Shown: in pieces, positions 32,145-40,761 of the stretch
How positions within the stretch are numbered: the stretch's first letter is position 1
How the letters are laid out: every line of letters begins with the position of its first letter
Source: Lineus longissimus
Taxonomy: Eukaryota > Nemertea > Pilidiophora > Heteronemertea > Lineidae
Direction: 5' to 3'
Length of the DNA: 64,000 nt
NCBI RefSeq assembly: GCF_910592395.1
Contig: NC_088315.1
Location: forward strand, 17,097,808-17,161,807
Notes under the pieces: generated by a model
What the model saw: only the letters and a program-made list of their open reading frames with translations
Databases searched by the model: none
Told to the model about the DNA's origin: nothing
Made by a program: the position numbers and the translations under genes

Positions 32145-32164
32145 ATTATTTTACAGTTAAATAA

Positions 32165-32401
32165 ATGGAAACACCAGGAAAGAAGGAAATCATCAATACA
32201 CTGTATCAAAGTGTGTTATTGTCAACGGCAACAATTGGTTACTCTTATTTACTTAAGAGATTATTGAGAATTACCATTGGCCCGCCAAGTCAGGCAAACT
32301 TAGAAGAGATTCTGAAACTTGGCGGAATTGTAGCAGTCAGTAATTTAACATTGGAATACTTTTACGATCAAGGTATTTTACCAAGAAACATAATCAAGTA
32401 G
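32165..32401 (+). CDS. Small Polinton membrane-type protein
   Basis: 78 residues, intact. A moderately hydrophobic N-terminal helix (residues ~12-28) and a second near 48-62. No recognised family, but small proteins in this position between major and minor capsid genes are usual in Polintons. Followed by a 21-bp duplication that contains the next start codon. Confidence 0.5.
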   Translation: METPGKKEIINTLYQSVLLSTATIGYSYLLKRLLRITIGPPSQANLEEILKLGGIVAVSNLTLEYFYDQGILPRNIIK

Positions 32402-32443
32402 AATTTAAGTGCAATAAATGAAAATTTAAGTGCAATAAATGAA
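32402..32443 (+). repeat. 21-bp x2 tandem duplication carrying a start codon
   Basis: Two perfect copies of AATTTAAGTGCAATAAATGA plus A; each holds an ATG (32,418 and 32,439), so the duplication doubled the start of the penton gene. Confidence 0.92.
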
Positions 32444-33194
32444 AACCGTGGTGTACATTAATTCCAGTGACTACCCAGAACAGAAATCACATGATTTAAC
32501 CATACATCTTAACACTGAAATTCAGAATGTCATTAGCGTCAGTTTGACATTAGCAGGTATACCTTGTACATTCTACAACATAAGTGAAGCAAAACAAAAT
32601 AACGAAATCAAGGTGCGTGAATTTTCAATAGATGCTACAGAGATTAAAATACCCGATGGCCTCTATGACCTAGAAAGCTTTTCAAAGACGTTTGCAAATG
32701 AATTGAAAGAAAAGAATTTAAGCAGAAATGCTGTTAAGTTTGATGTTGATGAACCCACTAGTAAGGCAGTAATGAAGGTTCTCAAGAAAAAAAATAAGGA
32801 GTTTTACCAGATTATGTTTTTTGGTAAAAGCAATGAATTATTTGGCTTCAAATCGAAATGGCCTTATCCCATGTACCCAGTTTTACCAACAAATGGCGAG
32901 ATTGTAAGCGAGAGGCCCATAAATTTTAGACCAATGGACTATTTTGTTTTCCACTGTGACATCATCAACAATGTAATGAGCAATGGCAAGCCATCAGATG
33001 TCTTAGCCATTAGACCAATAAAAGAAGCTAACTTTGGAGACATGATATAATATTCCTTTGGAGATAACATGGAAATTCCGTGCAAATCAAATGTTGGCAA
33101 GTTGAATATTCGCCTAACAGATGAATACAATGACATTATCGACCTTAATGGTTTTGATGTACAATACCAATTGACCTTTACTCACTGCGCCTGA
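32439..33194 (+). pseudogene. Polinton penton-like minor capsid protein
   Basis: Open for 203 residues, then TAA at 33,048-33,050, then the same frame continues to TGA at 33,192-33,194 (about 250 codons in all). Features: N-terminal YINSSDYP segment, central SKTFANEL and FFGKSNELFGF, and a C-terminal IRLTDEYNDIIDLNGFDV stretch typical of Polinton single-jelly-roll minor capsid proteins. Placed between the major capsid gene and a small membrane protein, as expected for vertex proteins. The premature TAA may be a point change or a three-base gain. Confidence 0.72.
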
Positions 33195-33239
33195 TTTTTT
33201 ACTCACTGCGCCTAACTTTTACTCACTGTGGCTAATATT
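33180..33239 (+). repeat. About 20-bp x3 tandem duplication at gene end
   Basis: Three imperfect copies of ACTCACTGCGCCTGATTTTT; the first holds the penton stop codon. Confidence 0.9.
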
Positions 33240-33251
33240 ACACTAAACTAA

Positions 33252-33694
33252 ATGGCAGGCATAGCTATGATGATTGGTTCTGCGCTGGTGAATGGTTTAG
33301 CCTTCACCGGTTCTGGCTACCTTTTTAAATCACTAGACAAGAATGGCTACGAGGCTGAAATGAAGAGACATAATTTAGCGCAAGAGCAATTGCAAAGAGC
33401 ATCAACAGAATGGGATGAGCGTAGGAAAAGTGCCATTGACTTCGTTAACCTTGAATTAAAGAGAGAACATGAAGCGGCAATTGACTTCAAAAATGCCGAC
33501 GCCGCACTTTCAGTGTACAACAGTTTAAACCCACATAATGGAATTACCATTCCTAGACAACCGCAATTGAGCGACTACTACAAGCCCAGCGATGAAATGA
33601 AGAATTACGAATACCTTTGGATTATTTTAGGATTGAGCTGTTTGCGTTGGGTTTGGGGATTTACTATTTTGTTGGAATGAAGAAGAAAGACTAA
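33252..33694 (+). pseudogene. Small Polinton virion-type protein with terminal hydrophobic segments
   Basis: The first ~130 codons read as an N-terminal Gly/Ala-rich hydrophobic helix (MAGIAMMIGSALVNG), a charged helical middle (EMKRHNLAQEQLQRAS), QPQLSDYYKPSDEMKNYEYLW, and a hydrophobic tail. A one-base loss near 33,640 moves the last ~18 codons to another frame, whose natural end is KKKD with TAA at 33,692-33,694; the frame as it stands stops at 33,680. Known Polintons have a similar short protein next to the ATPase. Function unknown. Confidence 0.6.
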
Positions 33695-33711
33695 GGAAGA
33701 AGAAAGACTAA
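33679..33711 (+). repeat. 16-bp x2 tandem duplication at gene end
   Basis: Two copies of GAAGAAGAAAGACTAA, separated by one base; the first holds the stop codon of the restored frame of the preceding gene. Confidence 0.88.
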
Positions 33712-34322
33712 ACGTGAATAAAACCATACGGGTGTTCTAGTCTTATGATTAATTTAGATCCTTTCGTCTTTTTAAGGGCATCTATGTATTTTTGCCTCTG
33801 GTCTTTAGGAATAACACTATTTTCTTCTAAGGCGTCTTTCATTGCTGATTCATCCTTGTTGAAAAACAGGACTAAAACCCTTATGTTCTCTCTGAAGTCC
33901 TTAACAACAGAGTTGTACTTCTGAACGAGTAACCAGACAGTCAGATTGTAGTGTCTACCGGAAAAGGCCAAGTTACATAACTCAGACACCTTCTTCTTTG
34001 TGTCTCTCAAATTAGCACAGTCGTCAATGATGAATAATGTCTGTGATCCTTCGAAGGCCATGGTGGCAAATTGAAGCACAGGGTCTAAATTATTGGCTAC
34101 AGCAATTGGATTGACAATGAAAACATTCTTGTCTTCGTAAATCCATCTCCTATTGTACGTCTTGTTTCTGAAGTAAGTGGGACAGAAAATGACTATGTTC
34201 TGGAACTTATGACGATATTCCTTCTCTAAGAGGTCAAGAGCAAAATGGGTCTTACCGCAATTGGTGACTCCTGAAATTAACATGTTGTGTGGCCCGAAAA
34301 CTAGTATGTCTTTTGCCTTCAT
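33708..34322 (-). CDS. Polinton A32/FtsK-type DNA packaging ATPase
   Basis: 204 residues, intact. Walker A is SGVTNCGKTH at residues ~17-26 (a GxxxxGKT/S variant) and Walker B is LFIIDDC near residue 95. Further conserved pieces are FCPTYF and the FSGRHYNLTVWLLVQ sensor-like segment. The family pumps genome into capsids in Polintons, adenovirus-like and large DNA viruses. It lies on the opposite strand to the capsid genes and starts 5 bp from the open integrase frame, so the two may share a bidirectional promoter. It is the only clearly undamaged core gene of this Polinton. Confidence 0.88.
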   Translation of the reverse strand: MKAKDILVFGPHNMLISGVTNCGKTHFALDLLEKEYRHKFQNIVIFCPTYFRNKTYNRRWIYEDKNVFIVNPIAVANNLDPVLQFATMAFEGSQTLFIIDDCANLRDTKKKVSELCNLAFSGRHYNLTVWLLVQKYNSVVKDFRENIRVLVLFFNKDESAMKDALEENSVIPKDQRQKYIDALKKTKGSKLIIRLEHPYGFIHV

Positions 34323-34362
34323 TTAAATCAGTAAAACAGAACTAAAAGACCCAGACAAAGTC

Positions 34363-34410
34363 CAGTCGAACCCAGACACCATCGAACAGTCGAACCCAGA
34401 CAACATCGAA
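34363..34410 (+). repeat. 24-bp x2 tandem duplication
   Basis: Two near-identical copies starting CAGTCGAACCCAGACA, at the 5' end of the integrase frame. Confidence 0.9.
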
Positions 34411-34509
34411 CAGTATCTGAGAGATTTGTACTACAATCCTGAAAGTCCTGTGGCTTACAGTTCATTAAGTAAGATATGGAAACAATTAAGGGAAGATAAA
34501 AAATTGATT

Positions 34510-34567
34510 GGACATCGTCCTGACGGACATCGTCCTGAGAGCATAGCTCTTGGGAGCATAGCTCTGA
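34510..34567 (+). repeat. Two adjacent 15-bp tandem duplications
   Basis: GGACATCGTCCTGAC x2, followed immediately by AGCATAGCTCTTGGG x2 (second copy partial). Both keep the integrase frame, giving HRPDGHRPE and SIALGSIAL. Confidence 0.9.
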
Positions 34568-35558
34568 TCAGGTACAAGGAAGTAAAAGAATTTCTAGACA
34601 CACTACCAACTCACCAACTACACAAACCGGCCATTAAGAAATTTACGTTCCGAAAGACAATGGTATCTTACATCGATCAACAATGGCAAGCAGATCTTGT
34701 GGACATGCAAAAATTTGAGAAACAAAATAAAGGCAACAGATTCATTTTGACAGTAATTGACCTATTCAGTCGCTATGCTTGGGCTATGGCCGTTAAGAGC
34801 AAGAGAGGAGAAGAAATCAGAGATGCATTTAAAGTGATATTTGAGGAGGCTAAACCAGTTGTGGCGATACCAGAGAAAATCCAATTTGACGAAGGCAATG
34901 AGTTCTACAACCAACACTTCAAAAAAACTCTTGACAGAAAACAACATAGAGTGGTTCTCTACATTTTCAAGTAAGAAGGCAGCAGTTGTGGAAAGATTAA
35001 ACAGAACTTTAAAGGATAAAATGTGGAAATACTTCACCGCAAAGGAAACTGACAAGTGGGTCGATGTCTTAGATGACTTGGTGAGTGGCCACAACAACTC
35101 ATTTCACTCATCAATAGGGATGAAACCAATTGACGCCAGAAAGAGGGAGAATGAAGGAACTGTCTGGTACAACCTCTACGGCCTACATCTTAAAGAAACA
35201 TTTGGAGATCCGAAATACAAGGTTGGCGACAGCCTCAGAATTTCAAAGTACAAGACTATTTTCGACAAAGGCTACTTGCCCAATTTCACTGAAGAAGTCT
35301 TTCAAATAAAACAGATAGTATTCACTCATCCAATAGTCTACAAACTTGAAGATTACCAAAAGGAAGAAATTCAAGGATATTTTTACGAACAAGAATTAAG
35401 TTATGTTCCCAATCCTGACCAACTAGAGTACAAAATAGAGAAGATAATGAGGTACAAGACCACTAAAGGTAAAAAATACGGATTAGTGAAATGGAAAGGC
35501 TACAGTGACAAATTCAATGAATGGTTGCCAATTTCAGACATAAAAAGCCTAAAAACAT

Positions 35559-35583
35559 AAAGGATAAAATCTTTTTATCCTTT
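35559..35583. terminator. Perfect hairpin between integrase and HNH genes
   Basis: AAAGGATAAAA and TTTTATCCTTT, 11-bp arms with a 3-base loop, beginning at the integrase stop and ending 2 bases before the next ATG. It could mark an RNA 3' end or a processing site; function is inferred only from position. Confidence 0.5.
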
Positions 35584-35585
35584 AA

Positions 35586-37950
35586 ATGGAGAGTCAAATA
35601 ATAGTGAACAACTATGGTACAGTAAATGTTTATCAGTATCCTGTTAATCAGTATCAACCAGTAGTTTCAGGACCTACATTTAAATGTGTTAAATGTCATG
35701 TAACAAAGCCTGAAAGTCAATTTGAAAAGAACAGACGTAATAAATTCCTGGATTATTGTAAAGCATGTGGTACGTTAACAAAGACATGCTGTAAATGTGG
35801 AAAAGTGAAATTACTAAGCGATGGTGAATTCGGTAAAGAAGGAAAAAGAGGTGAATGTTGATCTTGTTTTAATTCATGCCAAAAAGGTTATCTCAATAAG
35901 AATGGTAATAGAGACAGGCATAAAATAAGGGTAGGTTTAAACCGTATTTCTAAAGGAGAGTTAACTGGTTACTCAGATTTGAAATCATCATCATCATTTA
36001 ATCTAGGTTGTTCCAATGATTTCTTCAGGGATTGGTTAAACTACCAAAGATCTATTAATCCAATAATTGAAGAGGAGTTGGATCATGTTCTACCAATCAA
36101 GGAATTCAAAGATCACCCAGAACTGTGTTACTCTTGGTTTAACATGCGGCCAATGTCTAAAACACAAAACAGACAGAAAAGTGCAACAGTCGACTGGAGC
36201 ATTTTCAAAGAGCAATTGGATCGCTCAATTAACTTTATGATCAATCCCTCACCGAAAGGCAGTGCACTGAAAATGACTGCATCACACTGCTTTTGACAGA
36301 AACCCCCACTGCATATGACTGTCTTAGGCATATCATTTTTTCTTAATGTTTTAAAACCACTGATTTTGACTGAAAGACCACTGCAAAGCACTGCCACTTG
36401 CATATCATTATGAACGAGGTATTTCAAAAACACTGCCTATGACTGAAAGACCACTGATTTCCACTTCTCCAACTCTGATCGAAACCCGTGGCATTTTCAA
36501 CATGACTGAAAACCACTGCTTTATGACTGTTGAGATTAAGACTTGATGGCAGTGTAAAGCAGTGGTAATTGCAGTCAAATTCAGTGTTAAATATCACCCA
36601 TAATGCAACCTGAGACAGGAAGCTAGCAAGTTTGAATTTGATAGTCAAACATTCAAGAAATCATGGTAGCTCCTCATATTTCTCGATATTTACCCGAATT
36701 TCAATATGAGAAGAGGGGAGTTTTAGTCAGTTTGAATTGGAACACATAAGGAGCCAAATGAATGCAAAAAGGGTAATCTAGACAGACACTGAAGTTGTAT
36801 TTTCAGCAAATCAAGAAGGCTGTAGGCCCTATAGGTGTTGTAATGTATGCATACACTGCAAGATATCTGCATGTATCTTCATGCATCTACTGTAGGCCCT
36901 ATAGGTGTTAATTGTAATGTATGCATACACTGCTAGATATCTGCATGGGAGCTCAATACACATCAATCAGTCTGTTAGATCATTATTCTACAGGCCTCGT
37001 GCAGTTACTTTATTTGGACGTCAATTTGATCTAGCTTCAATCCCTGACATCACTGACAGTAGCTATGTGCCATGTGTTGTTTCAATTGTCTAGTAACCCC
37101 ATCTGACCACTGTCATTATGACAAAGTTTGCAATGACGTAGGTCAAGGACGTGAATTTGTCATCTTTTTACTGTGTCACGTCATCATGCAATGGCGATGT
37201 CCTCTATTTGTGCAGATGACGTCATCACTGCAATATTGGACGCAAACACACCGTCTTAAATAGGACAGCAAAAGTAACAGTTCGCTAGAAGTTTTTGCTT
37301 TTTCGAACAATTTCTTTGGTTGTCATCAGCACAGGGGGGTCACTTCCCCCAAACCTCTCTCGGCATCCGTGCCTGCATGCCATTGAATGAATTATTCATA
37401 TTAACACTGAAAATGACTGCTCCCTCCAGGAGGTTTTGGAAATGGCAGTCAAAATCAGCGGTGTTTCAGTGTGGATTCAGTGTGCTGCGAAATATTTAAA
37501 TTAACACTGAACCCCACTGCCAGCCCTGTGCATGATGCATAGTGGGGAGTCATTTTCAGTGTCAAAAGCAGTGGAAATCAGTCAGCCTAAATATTTAAAT
37601 GAGCACTGCTTTTGACTGCCTTACCACTGATTTTGACTGTCTTACCACTGCTTATGACTCCCTAACCTCTATTTTTGATTGCTGTATAACTGTATGCTTT
37701 GGTATTGCGTGACTGAAAAACACTCCCTATGACTGCTTTCCACTGATTTCAACACTGCCATGAAAATGTGAGGTAACACTGCAACCTGACTGAATCCTGA
37801 CTGATATCACACTGCTTTTCGGTGAGGGCAATAAGCATAATGAAAACTGGTTTGATTATCGAGACCAAAACGTGATAGAAGAGTGGAAAAGGATAACAAG
37901 CAAGTATTTTGGGGGTTACCCCCAGTTTTTACTTAACGTTTCTACTTAAC
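35586..37950 (+). pseudogene. Polinton HNH-type nuclease with zinc-binding Cys motifs, interrupted
   Basis: The N-terminal region has CVKCHVTKP and CCKCGKVK pairs, typical of zinc-ribbon segments before viral HNH nucleases. After an in-frame TGA (35,859-35,861) the same frame continues with more Cys pairs and an HNH-like core: ELDHVLPIKEF, then CYSWFNMRPMSKTQN. At 36,245 a 1,583-bp TIR element interrupts it; after 37,832 the frame resumes in phase and ends at TAA 37,948-37,950. HNH enzymes cut DNA; in viruses such genes are often selfish or recombination-related. Confidence 0.7.
36246..37828. mobile_element. Non-autonomous TIR element, 4-bp target duplication
   Basis: 19-bp terminal inverted repeats (CCCTCACCGAAAAGCAGTG, one mismatch) and CAAT on both sides (36,242-36,245 and 37,829-37,832). 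1,583 bp, no transposase seen. Both ends are packed with variants of CACTGCTTTTGACTG and CACTGAAAATGACTG (roughly 36,250-36,600 and 37,400-37,815). The middle has a duplicated block (36,822-36,880 and 36,893-36,950). Superfamily not assigned. Confidence 0.88.
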
Positions 37951-37953
37951 GAT

Positions 37954-38148
37954 ATGTTTCTACTTAACGATAATTTGAAATTAAATAACAGTATGTTTCA
38001 AAATCAATTTAAAAAGAAAATCAATCTAATGATGGAGACCAGTAATAGACTAAATCATAATTTAATGACAGAAAAATTACCTACGCCAGAGGATTTAAGG
38101 GATAACTTCCGACTGGTGTCACCATTACTGGTGTCACCACATTTATAA
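37954..38148 (+). CDS. Small Polinton ORF
   Basis: 64 residues, not recognised; Asn-rich N-terminus. It starts within a tandem repeat of TTTCTACTTAACG that also contains the previous gene's stop, and ends in a 15-bp duplication (CTGGTGTCACCATTA, 38,113-38,142). Confidence 0.35.
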   Translation: MFLLNDNLKLNNSMFQNQFKKKINLMMETSNRLNHNLMTEKLPTPEDLRDNFRLVSPLLVSPHL

Positions 38149-38257
38149 AGTAAAAACTTTATTGTACATTGGATTATTGAACTTTATTGTAGTAAATGTT
38201 AATTTATGTGTACATTAGATTGATTTTCTTTTTAAATTAATTTTTTAATCTGAATAA

Positions 38258-38470
38258 ATGAATAAAACTTGGGGTTACACAAAACGACCACGTAATTGGA
38301 AAGAAAGATTAGAACAATTTCACAGAAAATTAGAGACAGAAGAGGCAAAGTTGGAGACTGTGCCCGAAAAACCTTTAAAATTTACTGTACTCCAAAAACC
38401 TGTAGTGTCTGTAAGATCAACACCAAACACTAGAAATGTCAGAGCAACTGATTCTAGTTATTCCCACTAA
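38258..38470 (+). CDS. Small basic Polinton ORF
   Basis: 70 residues, basic, with a short helical middle (WKERLEQFHRKLETEEAKLE). No known family. Intact and 4 bp from the next ATG, as in compact viral gene clusters. Confidence 0.45.
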   Translation: MNKTWGYTKRPRNWKERLEQFHRKLETEEAKLETVPEKPLKFTVLQKPVVSVRSTPNTRNVRATDSSYSH

Positions 38471-38474
38471 TTAA

Positions 38475-39127
38475 ATGGACGGAGACAACAAGGTTTATCC
38501 AGATTTGAGTCATTTAAACTCTGAAAGTCATTTAAACTTTGAAAGGGCTGAAAATCACGCAGAAAGTAACCCTCAGGCTTTCAGACTACAACAAATATGT
38601 GAGGTTAAGAGTTTCTTAGAAAGCGAGATTGAATTTAGAAGAAAGATATTAGTACAAAAAAGCATTTAGTGCAATTACTGGCATTAGCCACTTCCTTAAT
38701 TTAACTAGCATAGCAGCTGGCTCAGTTGGTGTCTGCATTAGCTGGTGTAATCACCGCACCAATAGGTTTTGCACTTGGTGGAGTGACCATTGGAAGCGCC
38801 ATTATCTCCTCAGCCCTAAGTTGGAAGAAAAAAAATATCCTGAAGAAAATTGAAAACCATGAGAAGATTGGAATGTTGGCAATTTCAAAACTTAACTCCA
38901 TCAATGATCTGGTAAGTAAGGCCATGAGTGATTCACACATTTCAACAGATGAGTTTACTTTGATTCTCAAAGAAAAGGAAAAATACATTGCCATGAAAAA
39001 TTCCATCAGAAAAAAACAGAGGGAGGCAAGTTCAGCTGTTGATGTGGAATCTTTAAAGAAGACTTTTTTAGAAGAAGGAAAAAAACTGGCACAAACAGAG
39101 ATGATAGAGAAACTGAAGTCACAGTAA
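38475..39127 (+). pseudogene. Polinton-associated helical membrane protein, two frameshifts
   Basis: The N-terminal part (38,475-38,669) is helical and ends in a charged RRKIL segment. A hydrophobic stretch follows in a second frame (about 38,660-38,725). The third part (to 39,127) has a Gly/Ala-rich hydrophobic helix (GVITAPIGFALGGVTIG), then KHEKI-like and KLNSINDLVSKAM and EEK-rich helices. The three pieces are collinear with a protein type I recall next to Polintons in cnidarians and other invertebrates. Function unknown. An 18-bp in-frame duplication lies at 38,509-38,544. Confidence 0.55.
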
Positions 39128-39285
39128 TTAACCACCATTATCACTACTACCCGCCACCATTATTGCCATTATTGGGAGACAACAGTCTTACTGCATCAGC
39201 ATTACTGCCATCAGCATTATTGCCATCAGCACCCCCGATGTATGTTGAAAATTTAATTTAATAGTTTTGTTTACTCTAAATAGAA

Positions 39286-39663
39286 ATGGTTGATAGAAAT
39301 GAGAAAATACACTGTTCAACATGTAACAAGGAGATATCCTACAGCAATCTTTCAGCACATAGGAAAACCAAAGGTCATCAAATGGAGTTATCAAGACAGT
39401 CAGACTCGCGTTCACTGCGTTTACCTAACCCTAGTACAGTAAATGTTAATTTAGGTCCACTACAAGATACTAAGAAACTTGAATTCGAGGCTAAGGAATT
39501 GGAGAGCATAAAGAATGTGAAGGATATTAAAGTGGTAAAAGAATTTGGTAAGCCAGTCGTTACCATTCGTCTGAAAATTAGCAAACCGGCAAAACACGTT
39601 TACGAGTACAGTAAACGACTTAAAAACAGAGTTTTTACTGCTTCGTTCTCCTTATCAAAATGA
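39286..39663 (+). CDS. C2H2 zinc-finger Polinton ORF, cut at its end
   Basis: 125 residues. A U1-like C2H2 finger sits at the N-terminus (CSTCNKEIS...HRKTKGHQ), followed by a basic/acidic mixed region. The end merges into LINE sequence near 39,660, so the natural C-terminus may be lost. Preceded by an ACCATTATT/ATCAGCATT-rich tandem stretch (39,130-39,235). Confidence 0.55.
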   Translation: MVDRNEKIHCSTCNKEISYSNLSAHRKTKGHQMELSRQSDSRSLRLPNPSTVNVNLGPLQDTKKLEFEAKELESIKNVKDIKVVKEFGKPVVTIRLKISKPAKHVYEYSKRLKNRVFTASFSLSK

Positions 39664-40516
39664 CAAGTTACTGTTCAGTGATGTCTGTCTTAAAATCGGT
39701 GATGCTGAAATTCGTTCAAGCGAGTCGGCGCGCAATCTCGGGGTGCTTTTTGACAATAACCTTACTTTTCACAAACAAATATCACAGGTTGTTTCGTCCG
39801 GGTTCTTTCACCTGCGCAAGATTGCGTCAGTCAAGAAATATCTACCTGAAGACCTTTTAGGTAATCTTGTACATGCTTTTATTACATCTAGACTCGATTT
39901 TGGTAACTCATTGTACTATGGTCTCCCTCTCTGTGAAATTAACCGCCTCCAGAAACTTCAAAACCAAGCAGCCAGACTCTTGACGGGTACTAGAAAATAT
40001 GATCACATCACGCCTGTTTTATATGACCTTCATTGGCTCCCCGTTCAACAACGTATTAAGTTCAAAATTTTAACCTTCGCTTTCAAGGCCGTGCAGGGCA
40101 CCGGCCCCAACTATCTTCAGCTTCCACTCCAGCGTCTTAGGCAGGGAACCAGAGCTCACTCGGCTCCTGCCCTGGAGTGGAAACGTTCCAAAAAAGTCAC
40201 TGCTGGTGATAGAGCTTTTGGGGTCTGCGCTCCGCGGCTTTGGAATGCATTGCCCACACATCTTAGGCAGATTGTATGTTTTAAAAGTTTTAAACAATGC
40301 ATCAAGACATATTTGTTTAAGGAAGCCTTTTATCACTGATTGTTTTAATTATGTTTTAAACTGTCCTGTAATTGTTTTAATCATGTTTTAAATGTCTTTC
40401 CTATTATTACTGTTTGAATGTACTTTTGTAAAGCGCTACTGGCAATTAATTTTTAAGTGGCGCTATAAAAATAATAAATTATTATTATTAAAATTATTAA
40501 TTATTATTATTATCAT
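39664..40516 (+). mobile_element. 5'-truncated CR1/L2-type LINE
   Basis: Encodes only the C-terminal end of a non-LTR reverse transcriptase (frame about 39,680-40,339: NLGVLFDNNLTFHKQIS, RLDFGNSLYYGLP, ITPVLYDLHWLPV, APRLWNALP). The 3' UTR ends in an ATT-rich tail (40,465-40,516). Truncation at the 5' end is typical of target-primed reverse transcription. It marks the present right border of the Polinton. Confidence 0.88.
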
Positions 40517-40597
40517 AAGGCCAGTAGCGTACCGCAATGCGCTGGGGCAATGCGCAATACGCCATCAATCATAAGGCCAGTAGCGTACCGCAATGCG
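40514..40597 (+). repeat. 55-bp-period duplication beside LINE tail
   Basis: CATAAGGCCAGTAGCGTACC and following bases to AATGCGC occur at 40,514-40,542 and 40,569-40,597. May be a target duplication or later slippage. Confidence 0.75.
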
Positions 40598-40761
40598 CCG
40601 GGCAAAGCCGCAGTCAGATCAAATCCTCTCACCCGTACCTATTTCGGTCCTGCATAAAGCCTACCTGGCCCTTAACAGGAATAATGCAAAGTTAAATACA
40701 TTCAAATACAATACGATTACAATTGTATGTTTATACTGGGCTGATTTGTCTGTTTTACCAG

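Larger units (their letters stand above)
34327..35560 (+). pseudogene. Polinton integrase (DDE, chromodomain), frameshifted
   Basis: The frame opens at 34,327 without a clear ATG. The rve core has its first Asp in QADLVDM, second in IQFDEGNEF, and Glu in VVERLNR, followed by a C-terminal SH3-like part (VGDSLRISKYK) and a chromodomain (GLVKWKGYSDKFNEWLP). The parts before and after about 34,925 are in different frames because of an extra A in a run of seven. Two 15-bp in-frame duplications (34,510-34,567) and one 24-bp duplication (34,363-34,410) lie in the N-terminal region. Confidence 0.88.
22059..39663 (+). mobile_element. Decayed Polinton/Maverick fragment with nested insertions
   Basis: It is recognised by the combination of double-jelly-roll major capsid, penton-like minor capsid, A32-type packaging ATPase (minus strand) and retroviral-type integrase with chromodomain. 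Net length without the two nested elements is about 9.9 kb. No terminal inverted repeats, protein-primed DNA polymerase or adenain-like protease are visible, so the ends are lost or outside. The right edge is set where C2H2 protein sequence gives way to LINE sequence. The left edge is uncertain. Many genes carry a single stop or one-base shift. Confidence 0.85.

Noticed and set aside
22059-39663. Bacterial-type defence or secretion system
   Set aside because: The ATPase, HNH and integrase together with capsid-like genes are explained by a Polinton; host genes around have introns.
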